NCBI GenBank assembly: GCA_900754695.1
Contig: CAAEDU010000072.1
Span: forward strand, 1 to 33,586
Direction of reading: 5' to 3'
Origin: Clostridia bacterium
GTDB lineage: Bacteria; Bacillota; Clostridia; Christensenellales; CAG-917
Length of the DNA stretch: 33,586 bases
The translations under genes and the position numbers were made by a program. Within the stretch, counting starts at the first letter, position 1, and each line of letters starts with the position of its first letter. Positions 1-7,806 of this stretch are shown here, piece by piece. Below the pieces are notes generated by a model. That model was not told where the DNA came from and did not search any database. It saw nothing but the letters and a program-made list of their open reading frames with translations.

Positions 1-226
1 GCTCAAGCCCCGTGATGATGCGCTCGACGGCAAGATCCCCTGCAAACAGTTCGCGCATCTGCGAATTGCTGTCAAAGTTGATGTAAGCAACGTCCTCAAA
101 CTCCGTCGCCCCAAACTCTTTCATCAGCCAGGTTTTGCCCACCTGCCTTGCGCCTTCCAGGATCATCGGTTTGCGGTTTTTTCTGCTCTTCCACTTCTTC
201 AACTCTTCTATGGCATAACGATACAT
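1..226 (-). CDS. AAA-type ATPase (AAA_14/DUF4143-like), N-terminal part
   Basis: This is the first 75 codons of a gene that runs off the left edge of the window. The start codon at 226 is preceded by GGAGG at a normal spacing. After a basic helix (EELKKWK then a Ser/Arg/Lys/Asn run) comes a Walker A loop, GARQVGKT, at residues 25-32, followed by WLMKEFG and a strand with YINFD. This arrangement is characteristic of predicted ATPases of the AAA_14 type that usually carry a C-terminal DUF4143 domain. Members are often accessory genes of uncertain function, sometimes discussed as toxin-antitoxin-like or DNA-binding proteins. The family call rests on the P-loop region only, because the C-terminal domain is not visible. 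Its upstream DNA is more AT-rich than the rest of the window, which is compatible with horizontal acquisition. Confidence 0.8.
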   Translation of the reverse strand, partial: MYRYAIEELKKWKSRKNRKPMILEGARQVGKTWLMKEFGATEFEDVAYINFDSNSQMRELFAGDLAVERIITGLE

Positions 227-348
227 TCCACGCCTCCCACAACAGCTATTTCACCTTATTTGTTCCAATGCCGTACTATCGTCGGGATCTTTACTTGCTC
301 CGTCCAAAACGATCTGGCATATCCCCGACATTCACATTTCTCACCACG

Positions 349-377
349 ATCCTACCACACAAACACAAAAATTACAA
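349..377 (-). promoter_or_regulatory. Possible promoter for the AAA ATPase gene
   Basis: On the minus strand a TTGTAA box (372-377) is separated by 17 bases from TAGGAT (349-354). Each box matches four of six consensus bases of a sigma-A promoter. Transcription would begin near 342 and leave a leader of about 116 bases. The match is modest and could arise by chance in this AT-rich DNA. Confidence 0.3.
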
Positions 378-519
378 CGAATTTATGTCAACCTCAAACA
401 CTTTTTACGACGAATATTTTCTTTCCGCCGCTTATAATGTCTTCTCCGCCCATTTTTCCGCAATTAAAATATAATCCTTTCGCCCTTAAAATTCGATTTA
501 AGTTCCCATTTCTCCGCCA

Positions 520-557
520 AACAGAGTCGCGTTTGAACCCGCGGCTCTGTTATTTTT
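520..557 (+). terminator. Rho-independent terminator on the plus strand, without an upstream gene
   Basis: The arms 520-531 (AACAGAGTCGCG) and 540-551 (CGCGGCTCTGTT) form a 12-bp stem with one G-U wobble and an 8-base loop. The stem is followed by TATTTTTG. The uridine run is present only for plus-strand transcription, yet no plus-strand gene lies upstream in the window. It may end a small RNA or stop antisense transcription. Confidence 0.55.
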
Positions 558-727
558 GTATCAAGGGTGTTGCCGGCATCATGATCGAGATCAAAATTTC
601 TGTTTGGCGGCATGGTCTTGCATTTATAGGCGGGGGCTTTCATGTCGAGCAGATATATCGCTAAGACAATAGCACCCCTATTATAAAATATGTTCGCTGA
701 CGCTGTCATTAGGATGAGATGCGCGAA

Positions 728-789
728 AGCCCCGCCGGGCAGGACTCGCGGTGTACTTGTTGTACATAAGAGGTCTGCACGGCGGGGCT
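728..789 (-). terminator. Long hairpin after the MFS transporter gene, likely terminator
   Basis: AGCCCCGCCG (728-737) pairs perfectly with CGGCGGGGCT (780-789). The stem continues inward, after one mismatch, with five more pairs (739-743 with 774-778). It begins about 30 bases after the transporter stop codon. The uridine tract after it on the minus strand is short (TTTCG), so it may be a weak terminator or mainly protect the 3' end of the mRNA. Confidence 0.45.
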
Positions 790-817
790 GACAAAGCAGG
801 TCGCCGAATAAGGCGGT

Positions 818-2875
818 TTAGTTGTCGAGGGCTTCCAGGCGGATCTGCCTTTTTTCCTCCTTGGTGAGTTTTTTGCCTTTGCCGACGGGGCGGCTGTCGC
901 CGTGTTTGACGAACGCCATGAGGATGATGGAGAGGGCGATGAAGATGGCGCTGTAGATGAAGAGCCCTTTGTCTTCGAAGGCGTCCATGACCATACCGGC
1001 GAACATGGGGGTGACAGCCTGGGCGGACATGGTGGCGACGTAGTAGTAGCCGGTGTACTGTCCGACGGTGGCGTCGGTGGAGAGCTCGACGACCATGGGC
1101 AGGGTGTTGACGTTGATGATGATGAGCCCGAAGCCGGAGATGAGGTAGAACAGCGCGAAGAGCGCGGCGGGCACGAGGGCGTTGGAGTCCGGCTTGACGA
1201 AGGCGAAGATGAGCAGGAAGCTGACGATCGCCATCGCGAGACCGATCATGATGGTCTTTCTTCTGCCGAGCTTTGCCGCCATGTAGCCCACGGGGATGAA
1301 GGCTATCGCGCTGATGCCCATGGAGACGCCGGAGATGATGGACGCGACGCCCGCGTCGAGGTTCAGCGCCTTGGTGGTGTAGACGGAGAGGTTGGAAGAC
1401 ACGGCGTTATAGCCCATGAACCACATGAAGATGGAGGCAAGGATGAGCAGGAAGCTGATGAACTTCGCCTGTTCGGACTTGGGCTTTGCCTCCCACCATT
1501 CCTTGGGGGAACGGAGCTTGCGGGTCTTGGCTTTCGCCATCTCGAGCACTTCGGGAGAAATCTCGGTCTCGCCGCTCTGCTCTGCCGCGGCGCTCTCGTC
1601 CGCGAGGACGTTCCCGCCTGCCGCAGCCTCGTCTTCTGCGCGTTCCGCAGCGGCTTCGTCCTCATCGGTGATGCCGTACTCCTTGCATATCTCGTGGCAG
1701 CGGTCCACCATCTTCTTCTCACGCACGAAGGCGAGGAAGCCCGCGAGCAGCAGGAGCATGCCCGCCGCGACGGACGCGAAGATGATGACGTAATTTTCCA
1801 GCCGTTCGCCGAAGAGGACGACTGTATAGATGAGGAAGGCTATCGCGCCGCCCACGCCGCCGCAGAGGTTGATGACCGCGTTGCCCTGCGAGCGCAGAGG
1901 CTTGGGCGTGACGTCGGGCATGAGCGCGACCGCGGGGGAACGGAATGTCGCCATCGCGATGAGGACGAGGAGCAGGATGACCATATAGATGGCGATGCTC
2001 TTGTGTCCTTCCGCGGTGTTGGTCGCCTGGTCGTAGATCTGATCGCTGATCCAGGTGTTCATGCCGGTGGCGGCGAACTTCTCGTAATTCTCGTTGCTTA
2101 TCCTGATGTCGTCATAGGTGCGAGCGCCGTCGCCGTTCCAGTCCGCGAGCGTGTAGCCGAGATCCGCGGGCACGCTGTCGTCGAGGGAGACTTCCTCGCC
2201 GTTATACTTATAGGTGGTGGCGCCGAGCATGCCGAGGAACGCCTTGGTGGCGGTGAAATCCGCGTCATAGCGGATGGCAAGGAACTGCTCCTTGTCGATG
2301 TTGTTCATCGCCATATAGTCGCGGTCGGCGTAGTTGCCGCCCGCCTCCCAGAACGCGGTGAGGCGCTCGGTCATGAAGGCGTCCTCGTCGAGCTGCGCGA
2401 GATAGCCGTTCTCGATGTCCATCGCCTTCTCCTGCTGTCCGAGCGTGGAGACGGGGACGAACACCATCAGGATGACGGAAGCGATGGTGCCTATGACGAT
2501 GAAAGGCGTCCTTCTGCCGAACTTCTTGACCAGCTTGCCCTTGGCGTTGTCGGAGATCTTGCCGAAGAGGGGAAGCATGAAAAGGGAGAGCAGGTTGTCA
2601 AGACCCATGATGAGACCGCGGACGGTGTTGGAAAGACCGTAAGCGTGCTCGAGGAGCAGCGGCACGACGAAGTCGTACGCCGTCCAGAAAATCATAATGA
2701 TTGCGAAAGCAAAACCGACTTTGAAAGTCTGTGCGTAATCCAGCTTGAGCGGCTTTTTGGGCTCGCCGTCCTCCCCGTCCGTCCGATCGTCCGAGACCTT
2801 TGCGGTCTCCTCGACGGCATCGGGAGCGATGGCGTCCTCGGCGGCGACAGACGCGCCGTTGATGTTGTCGTCCAT
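818..2875 (-). CDS. MFS sugar transporter (SLC45/GPH-like) with large extracytoplasmic insertion
   Basis: This encodes a 685-residue integral membrane transporter. The start at 2875 is chosen because AAGGAGG lies just upstream; an in-frame ATG 17 codons earlier has no ribosome site. Residues 1-45 are acidic and hydrophilic. The loop after TM2 has SDNAKGKLVKKFGRRTP (about 108-124), the cytoplasmic MFS signature seen in sucrose and GPH-type porters. Residues about 144-291, between TM3 and TM4, form an unusual insertion predicted to lie outside the cell and containing DWNGDGARTYDD (245-256), which matches a dockerin/EF-hand calcium loop. A second acidic, alanine-rich segment (about 400-470) joins the two halves on the cytoplasmic side. 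At 685 residues it is well above the usual 400-500. The gene has its own promoter and lies downstream of an amylase, so sugar or oligosaccharide transport is inferred; the substrate is unknown. Confidence 0.85.
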   Translation of the reverse strand: MDDNINGASVAAEDAIAPDAVEETAKVSDDRTDGEDGEPKKPLKLDYAQTFKVGFAFAIIMIFWTAYDFVVPLLLEHAYGLSNTVRGLIMGLDNLLSLFMLPLFGKISDNAKGKLVKKFGRRTPFIVIGTIASVILMVFVPVSTLGQQEKAMDIENGYLAQLDEDAFMTERLTAFWEAGGNYADRDYMAMNNIDKEQFLAIRYDADFTATKAFLGMLGATTYKYNGEEVSLDDSVPADLGYTLADWNGDGARTYDDIRISNENYEKFAATGMNTWISDQIYDQATNTAEGHKSIAIYMVILLLVLIAMATFRSPAVALMPDVTPKPLRSQGNAVINLCGGVGGAIAFLIYTVVLFGERLENYVIIFASVAAGMLLLLAGFLAFVREKKMVDRCHEICKEYGITDEDEAAAERAEDEAAAGGNVLADESAAAEQSGETEISPEVLEMAKAKTRKLRSPKEWWEAKPKSEQAKFISFLLILASIFMWFMGYNAVSSNLSVYTTKALNLDAGVASIISGVSMGISAIAFIPVGYMAAKLGRRKTIMIGLAMAIVSFLLIFAFVKPDSNALVPAALFALFYLISGFGLIIINVNTLPMVVELSTDATVGQYTGYYYVATMSAQAVTPMFAGMVMDAFEDKGLFIYSAIFIALSIILMAFVKHGDSRPVGKGKKLTKEEKRQIRLEALDN

Positions 2876-2921
2876 AGTATCCTCCTTACCTTGTCCTCGA
2901 AAGCGCGCATGCGCGATCCGT

Positions 2922-2947
2922 TTCAAGTAAGGATATTATAACTTGAA
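2922..2947. promoter_or_regulatory. Inverted repeat spanning the transporter -10 box, candidate operator
   Basis: TTCAAGT (2922-2928) and ACTTGAA (2941-2947) are perfect inverted 7-mers separated by 12 bases. They bracket the TATAAT box and the predicted start of transcription. This is where a repressor would block RNA polymerase. No regulator gene is next to it, so the binding protein is unknown. Confidence 0.5.
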
Positions 2948-2964
2948 TGCACGCCTCGTGTAAA
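2935..2964 (-). promoter_or_regulatory. Sigma-A promoter of the MFS transporter gene
   Basis: TTTACA (2959-2964) and TATAAT (2935-2940) lie 18 bases apart on the minus strand, matching five and six of six consensus bases. Transcription would start near 2928 and give a leader of about 53 bases. That leader contains a perfect 12-bp palindrome, CGCGCATGCGCG (2904-2915). Confidence 0.75.
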
Positions 2965-3109
2965 GAGCTGTTTTTCGACATTAGTAATTTTTATGTAACT
3001 AACGGCACGGCAAGACGACAAGGCGGAGTGAACGCCGCAGACCGAGACCGGGACGCGCGGACGGAAAAGTGCCTGCGGCGGGTGAAAAGAAGAGGAACGA
3101 AAACAGACG

Positions 3110-3137
3110 AAACCGCCTCCGTATCCGGAGGCGGTTT
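3110..3137 (-). terminator. Terminator after the amylase gene
   Basis: A 12-bp perfect stem, 3110-3121 with 3126-3137 (AAACCGCCTCCG / CGGAGGCGGTTT), closes a TATC loop about 25 bases past the amylase stop codon. The T-rich flank (GTTTCGTCTGTTTT) follows on the minus strand. A TTTT run also follows on the plus strand, so it could act in both directions. Confidence 0.75.
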
Positions 3138-3161
3138 TGACAAAAACGAATGTTTATCGCA

Positions 3162-4970
3162 TCAATATGACACCACGGACGCGGAAAGCGGCGGGATGCA
3201 GAGCGTCTCGATGTGTTCACCCGTAAAGGCGTCCGCGGCGTTCACCTCGCGGCAGACGGCGTGGAAGCAGGGGTTATAGTAGGTGCGGAGCACATCCCTG
3301 CCGTCCTCCGAGACGCGCTCGAAGACGGTGAGTTCGCCGTCGTCGAGGAAACGCAGTTTGCCGCGGAGGGCGTTCGCGTTCCTGCGGCGAAGTTCTCCGA
3401 GGGCGCGGTAGTGCCCGAGAAGGTCGTCGTCCTGCCTGCCCCAGGGATAGGTGGCGCGGTTCAGCGGATCCTCAAAGCCCTGCACCCCCGCCTCGTCGCC
3501 GTAATAGACGCAGGGGACGCCGGGAAGGGTGTATTGCAGGATCGCCGCCGCTTTCAGGCGCAGTTTGGCAAAGGCGTAATATTCCTCCGAAAGGCGGAAA
3601 GTGCGGCGTTCCGCCTTGGAATAGGGCGCTTCCGCCCCCGAGAGCGCGGTGAGAGCGCGCACGGTATCGTGAGAGCCTACGAGGGTGAAGCACACGTCCA
3701 TGCTCTCCTTCGGATAATGCTCCGCGATGAGGGTGACCGCGTCGCGGAACTTCTCTCTGTCCCCCTTCATGATGAGCTCGAAGATGGCGCGGCGGAAGGG
3801 ATAGTTCATCACACCGTCCAGCTCGTCGCCCATGAAATAGGGACGCCATGTGCCGTAGCTGACCTTGTCCGAAGCGTCCTCCCACACCTCGCCGATGATG
3901 AGGGCGTCCTTTTTCGCTTTGCGGATGGCGGCGCAGAGCGCGTCCGCGAAATCGGTGGGGAGCTCGTCCACGACGTCCAGCCGCCAGCCGTCCGCGCCCG
4001 CTTTGGTCCACTTGTCGATGACTCCGCCCTTGCCGAGGACGAGCTTGCGGAAGCCCTGCGCGCTCTTGTCGACGGTGGGGACAACGGTGGAGCCCCACCA
4101 GCAATGATAGCTGTCCGGGTGCTCGTAGAAGGTATACCAGCCGTAATAGGGAGAGTCCTCCCCCTGATAAGCCCCTTTGCCGGGGAAGGTGCCGAACTTG
4201 TTGAAATATACGCTGTCCGCGCCCGTATGGTTGAACACGCCGTCGAGGATGACCCTGATCCCCTTCTTTTTCGCCGCGGCGCAGAGCGCTTTCACCCCCT
4301 CGTCGCCGCCGAAGAGATCGTCCGCCCGCATATAGTCCGCGGTGTCATAGCGGTGGTTGCTGGAGGAGAGGAAGACGGGGGAAAGATAGATGACCGTGAC
4401 CCCAAGGCTTTTAAGATAGTCCAGCCTCTCGATGACGCCCTGTGCGTTGCCGCCGAAGAAGTCGTCCGCGCGGTATTCCCCGCCCTCGTCCGCGATGTCG
4501 GGGAGGTCGTACCAATCTGCGTGCAGCCTGCCCTTCTTTGCGAACTTCACCTCGCCCGCCCTTGCGAAGCGGTCTGCGAAGATCTGATAGACAACGCCTT
4601 CTTTTGCCCAATCCGGGGTTTTATAGGTGCGTTTCGACACGGTGAGCTGCCATTCCGGCAGCCACTCCCCCGAGACGGCGCATCCGCCCGAGCCTCTGCC
4701 GTAATAGGTGACTCTGCCGCCCGCGACGCTCTCGAAGCGGTAGTACCACAGCCCCGCGACGGGCAGGGTGACGGAGCCGGAATAAACGGAAGCGTCACCG
4801 TCGAAGCGGGCAAATTTCAGCTCCGTACGCCTCTCGTCCGAACCCATCCTGACGATGACGGTGACCTTGTCCGCGCGCTCGCCCGCGGGCATCGTGAACT
4901 CGAACACGGTGGGCTCGCCCACGGCGGATGCGCCGTAAGGCGTCTTATCCCTCAACGGATCGTAATACAT
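3162..4970 (-). CDS. GH13 alpha-amylase family glycosidase (neopullulanase/cyclomaltodextrinase-like)
   Basis: This 602-residue enzyme should hydrolyse alpha-glucosidic bonds in maltodextrins or related glucans. There is no signal peptide, so it acts in the cytoplasm. The first ~115 residues are a beta-sandwich domain typical of the neopullulanase group. The catalytic barrel has all GH13 conserved regions: DGVFNH (243-248), GWRLDVVDE with nucleophile Asp332, GEVWE with acid/base Glu361, and VGSHD with Asp435. A beta-rich domain follows from about residue 520. AAGGAGGAAGG lies right before the ATG. The gene sits 107 bases after glgP, beyond a strong terminator, and is followed by its own terminator and the MFS transporter. 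I infer that it works on glucan fragments imported or released during glycogen turnover. Exact specificity (maltodextrin, cyclodextrin or pullulan) cannot be read from the sequence. Confidence 0.9.
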   Translation of the reverse strand: MYYDPLRDKTPYGASAVGEPTVFEFTMPAGERADKVTVIVRMGSDERRTELKFARFDGDASVYSGSVTLPVAGLWYYRFESVAGGRVTYYGRGSGGCAVSGEWLPEWQLTVSKRTYKTPDWAKEGVVYQIFADRFARAGEVKFAKKGRLHADWYDLPDIADEGGEYRADDFFGGNAQGVIERLDYLKSLGVTVIYLSPVFLSSSNHRYDTADYMRADDLFGGDEGVKALCAAAKKKGIRVILDGVFNHTGADSVYFNKFGTFPGKGAYQGEDSPYYGWYTFYEHPDSYHCWWGSTVVPTVDKSAQGFRKLVLGKGGVIDKWTKAGADGWRLDVVDELPTDFADALCAAIRKAKKDALIIGEVWEDASDKVSYGTWRPYFMGDELDGVMNYPFRRAIFELIMKGDREKFRDAVTLIAEHYPKESMDVCFTLVGSHDTVRALTALSGAEAPYSKAERRTFRLSEEYYAFAKLRLKAAAILQYTLPGVPCVYYGDEAGVQGFEDPLNRATYPWGRQDDDLLGHYRALGELRRRNANALRGKLRFLDDGELTVFERVSEDGRDVLRTYYNPCFHAVCREVNAADAFTGEHIETLCIPPLSASVVSY

Positions 4971-5041
4971 CCCTTCCTCCTTTGCGGGCGCGATCCCGCC
5001 TATGCCTATGCCGCTCCTTTCGCGGAGACACCCTTACGGGC

Positions 5042-5070
5042 AAAAAAAGCGCGCCGCTTTTGCGGCGCGC
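5042..5070 (-). terminator. Strong terminator ending the glycogen operon
   Basis: A perfect 9-bp GC stem (5049-5057 with 5062-5070) closes a four-base loop. On the minus strand it is followed by seven uridines (5042-5048). It begins seven bases past the glgP stop codon and should end the glg transcript, so the amylase downstream probably needs its own promoter or read-through. Confidence 0.95.
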
Positions 5071-5077
5071 CGTGAAC

Positions 5078-7507
5078 TCATTTGATCTTCTGCACGCCCC
5101 AGATCTTGTCGGCGTATTCCCTGACCGCGCGGTCTGCTGCGAAGAAGCCCGCCTTGGCGATGTTGATGAGGGACATGCGGTTCCACCTCTCGGCGTCGCG
5201 GTAGACCTCGTCCACCTTGCGCTGGATGTCGCAGTAGGACGCGAAGTCCGCAAGCACCATATAGCCGTCCGGAGTGCCGCCCCTCCCGATGGTGAGGCTG
5301 TCCGCGATCTCGGAGAAATTCACCCCGCCGATGCCGTGGCGGAGAGCGTCGATGACGCGCTTGATGCGGGCGTCCGTCTGATAATAGTGCGTGGGGTTAT
5401 ATCCTCTCTTCCAAAGCTCCTGCACCTCGTCGGCGTGCAGACCGAAGAGGAAGATGTTCTCGTCGCCCACTTCCTCGTGGATCTCCACATTGGCGCCGTC
5501 CAGCGTGCCCACGGTGAGGGCGCCGTTGATCATGAACTTCATGTTGCCGGTGCCGCTCGCCTCCTTGCCGGCGACGGAGATCTGCTCGCTGACTTCCGCG
5601 GCGGGCATGATGAGCTCCGCAAGGGTGACGCGGTAGTTCTCGAGGAAGATCACCTTCAGCTTGCCGTTGACGTCGGGGTCGTTGTTTATGACCTTGCCGA
5701 GGGTGCAGATGAAGCGGATGATCTGCTTCGCCATATAATAGGCGGAAGCCGCCTTCGCCCCGAAGATGAAAGTGCGGGGTTTGATGTCGAGAGCGGGGTT
5801 CTCTTTCAGGCGGAAATAGAGGTCGAGGATGTGCAGCGCGTTCAGGAGCTGACGCTTGTACTCATGCAGCCTCTTGACCTGCACGTCGAAGACGGAGTCC
5901 GGGTCGACGGCGACGCCGTTCGCCTCCTTGATGTACGCCGCGAGCCTCTCCTTGTTGCCGCGCTTGATGTCGGCGAGCTTCATGAGGACGTCGCGGTCGC
6001 CCATATAACGCATGAGATCCTGCAATTTGTCCGCGTCCGTGAGCCAGCCGTCTCCGATGAGGTCGGTGATGAGCGCGGCGAGCTCCGGGTTCGCCTCCGC
6101 CACCCAGCGGCGGTGAGTGATGCCGTTGGTCACGTTGGTGAACTTCTCGGGGTGCATCGCGTAGTAGTCGCGGAAGACGTCGTGCTTCAGGATGTCGGAG
6201 TGCAGCGCGCTGACGCCGTTTATCGTGTGCGAGGTGACGAGGCAGAGGTTCGCCATCTTGATCTGCCCTTCCGAGAGCACCGCATTCCTCGTGACGGCGT
6301 CCCAGTTGGAGGGATAGAACTGCCACAGCTCGCCCACGAAGCGCTGATTGATCTCGTGCACGATCTGATAGATGCGGGGGAGCAGAGTCTGAAAGAGATC
6401 CTGCGGCCACTTTTCGAGCGCCTCCGCCATGACGGTGTGGTTGGTGTAGGAGATGCAGCCCGTGGTGATGTCCCACGCCTTCTCCCAGCTCATGCCGTAC
6501 TCGTCGAGGAGGATGCGCATGAGCTCCGGTATGCAGAGGGTGGGATGGGTGTCGTTGATGTGGATGGCGACGCAGTCCGCGAGGTTGTCAAGCGTGGGAT
6601 TGGTCTTGAGGTGCCGCGCGATGATGCTCTGTATGGACGCGGACACGAAGAAATATTGTTGTTTGAGCCTGAGAGACTTGCCCTCGATGTGGTCGTCGGC
6701 GGGATAAAGCACCTTGGAGATGGACTCCGCCATCGCCTTTGCCGCCATCGCCTTGACGTACTCCCCTCTCGAGAACATGGACATGTCGAAGTCCACCGGC
6801 GCCTTGCTCGACCACAGTCTGATGCGGTTGACGGTGTCGGTGTGATAGCCGGAGATGTTCATGTCATAGGGCACGGCGAGCACCGTCGTATAGTCGCGCT
6901 GACGGACGGTGAGCCTGCCGTTGTCCCAATTTTCGTCCACCACGCCGCCGAACTTGACCTCATAGGTCTCCTCGGGACGGGGAGAGAGCCACACGCCGCC
7001 CATCTTGACCCATTCGTCGGGCTGCTCGAGCTGCCATCCGTCCACGATGACCTGCTTGAAGATGCCGTAGTCGTACATGATGGAGAAACCGCTGGCGGCA
7101 TAGCCCTCGGAAGTGAGGGAGTCCATATACGCCGCGGCGAGCCTGCCGAGACCGCCGTTGCCCAGCCCCGCGTCGGGCTCGAAGGCGTACAGCTCGTCGA
7201 GGTCGGCGCCGAGTGCCTTCACCGCCTTTGCGACCTCGTCGGTGATGCCCATGTTGAAGAGATGGTTCCTGAGCGACCTGCCGAGCAGGAACTCCATGGA
7301 CATATAGTAGACCTGTTTGGCGTTCTGTTCGCGCACGCGCTTTTTGAAGTTGACGCGCGTCTGCGTCAGGATGTCGCGCACGGCGATGCAGACGGCGCGG
7401 TAAAGCTGCGCCTTGCTTGCATCCTCCGGCTTGACGCCGAAAAGCCTCGCGAGCAGGGAAACGATCTGAGACTTGAACTCTTTTGCTGTGATGTCGTAAG
7501 ATGCCAT
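5078..7507 (-). CDS. glgP: Glycogen/maltodextrin phosphorylase
   Basis: This 809-residue enzyme removes terminal glucose units from glycogen or maltodextrins with phosphate, giving glucose 1-phosphate, in the cytoplasm. It has the full GT35 architecture and normal bacterial length. Visible signatures are EFLLGRSL (72-79), the glycine-rich GLGNGGLGRLAA (114-125), VKRLHEYKRQ (544-553) and the pyridoxal-phosphate site EASGTGNMK with Lys657. The mammalian N-terminal regulatory phosphorylation segment is not evident. The ribosome site is weak (AAGGGTG), which may lower output relative to the synthetic genes. It is last in the glg cluster, 299 bases after glgA, and a strong terminator follows. It shares the mobilising role with the neighbouring amylase. 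Confidence 0.97.
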   Translation of the reverse strand: MASYDITAKEFKSQIVSLLARLFGVKPEDASKAQLYRAVCIAVRDILTQTRVNFKKRVREQNAKQVYYMSMEFLLGRSLRNHLFNMGITDEVAKAVKALGADLDELYAFEPDAGLGNGGLGRLAAAYMDSLTSEGYAASGFSIMYDYGIFKQVIVDGWQLEQPDEWVKMGGVWLSPRPEETYEVKFGGVVDENWDNGRLTVRQRDYTTVLAVPYDMNISGYHTDTVNRIRLWSSKAPVDFDMSMFSRGEYVKAMAAKAMAESISKVLYPADDHIEGKSLRLKQQYFFVSASIQSIIARHLKTNPTLDNLADCVAIHINDTHPTLCIPELMRILLDEYGMSWEKAWDITTGCISYTNHTVMAEALEKWPQDLFQTLLPRIYQIVHEINQRFVGELWQFYPSNWDAVTRNAVLSEGQIKMANLCLVTSHTINGVSALHSDILKHDVFRDYYAMHPEKFTNVTNGITHRRWVAEANPELAALITDLIGDGWLTDADKLQDLMRYMGDRDVLMKLADIKRGNKERLAAYIKEANGVAVDPDSVFDVQVKRLHEYKRQLLNALHILDLYFRLKENPALDIKPRTFIFGAKAASAYYMAKQIIRFICTLGKVINNDPDVNGKLKVIFLENYRVTLAELIMPAAEVSEQISVAGKEASGTGNMKFMINGALTVGTLDGANVEIHEEVGDENIFLFGLHADEVQELWKRGYNPTHYYQTDARIKRVIDALRHGIGGVNFSEIADSLTIGRGGTPDGYMVLADFASYCDIQRKVDEVYRDAERWNRMSLINIAKAGFFAADRAVREYADKIWGVQKIK

Positions 7508-7806
7508 TTGATCACCCTTTTTCTCCCGTTTCCCCCGTCGAGAGTTTCTTTCTTTTTTTTATTTTCGCTCATGCTTCCGGAGCCCCGTCCGCATGTTCCG
7601 TTCGTCATTCAAGACCGTGCGCGGCGGCGCCGTCGCGCGGTCAGTTTTGTCGCTTTCGTGCGCGGCGGCGCGAGGAGTGCCCTCGCGCACGCCGCCGTTT
7701 TCTCCCGAATGCGCCCGAAACATCCGCGCGCTCCCCTCTCGGCAGAGCGCGCCGGGCGCACCTCGGACACACGCCGCAACGCCGCGGCATATGCCCGTCA
7801 CGGCAC
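7508..7806. other. GC-rich spacer between glgA and glgP with repeats and hairpin
   Basis: These 299 bases contain no credible gene. They hold a 14-bp direct repeat (GTGCGCGGCGGCGC at 7617-7630 and 7658-7671) and a hairpin with perfect 8-bp arms (GCGCGCTC at 7726-7733, GAGCGCGC at 7745-7752) that lacks a uridine tract. A purine-rich run precedes glgP on the minus strand. I found no convincing promoter. The hairpin may tune how much transcript continues from glgA into glgP. Confidence 0.5.

Larger units (their letters stand above)
227..817. other. AT-richer gene-free stretch
   Basis: I see no convincing gene in these 590 bases: short ORFs on both strands lack ribosome sites and recognisable sequence. 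The stretch is visibly richer in A and T than its surroundings. It holds a weak promoter candidate for the ATPase (349-377), plus-strand TATAAT sequences at 433-438 and 470-475 without good -35 boxes, a plus-strand terminator (520-557), and a perfect 12-bp inverted repeat (514-525 with 599-610) whose left arm overlaps the terminator stem. At its right end lies the hairpin that follows the transporter gene (728-789). Confidence 0.6.

Noticed and set aside
464..709. An 81-codon minus-strand open frame in the AT-rich spacer
   Set aside because: It has no ribosome site and no recognisable sequence, and it contains both arms of the terminator and inverted repeat.
902..2941. A 679-codon open frame on the plus strand opposite the MFS gene
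   Set aside because: It is low-complexity and His/Asp/Glu-rich, antisense to a real transporter gene, and an artefact of high GC at third codon positions.
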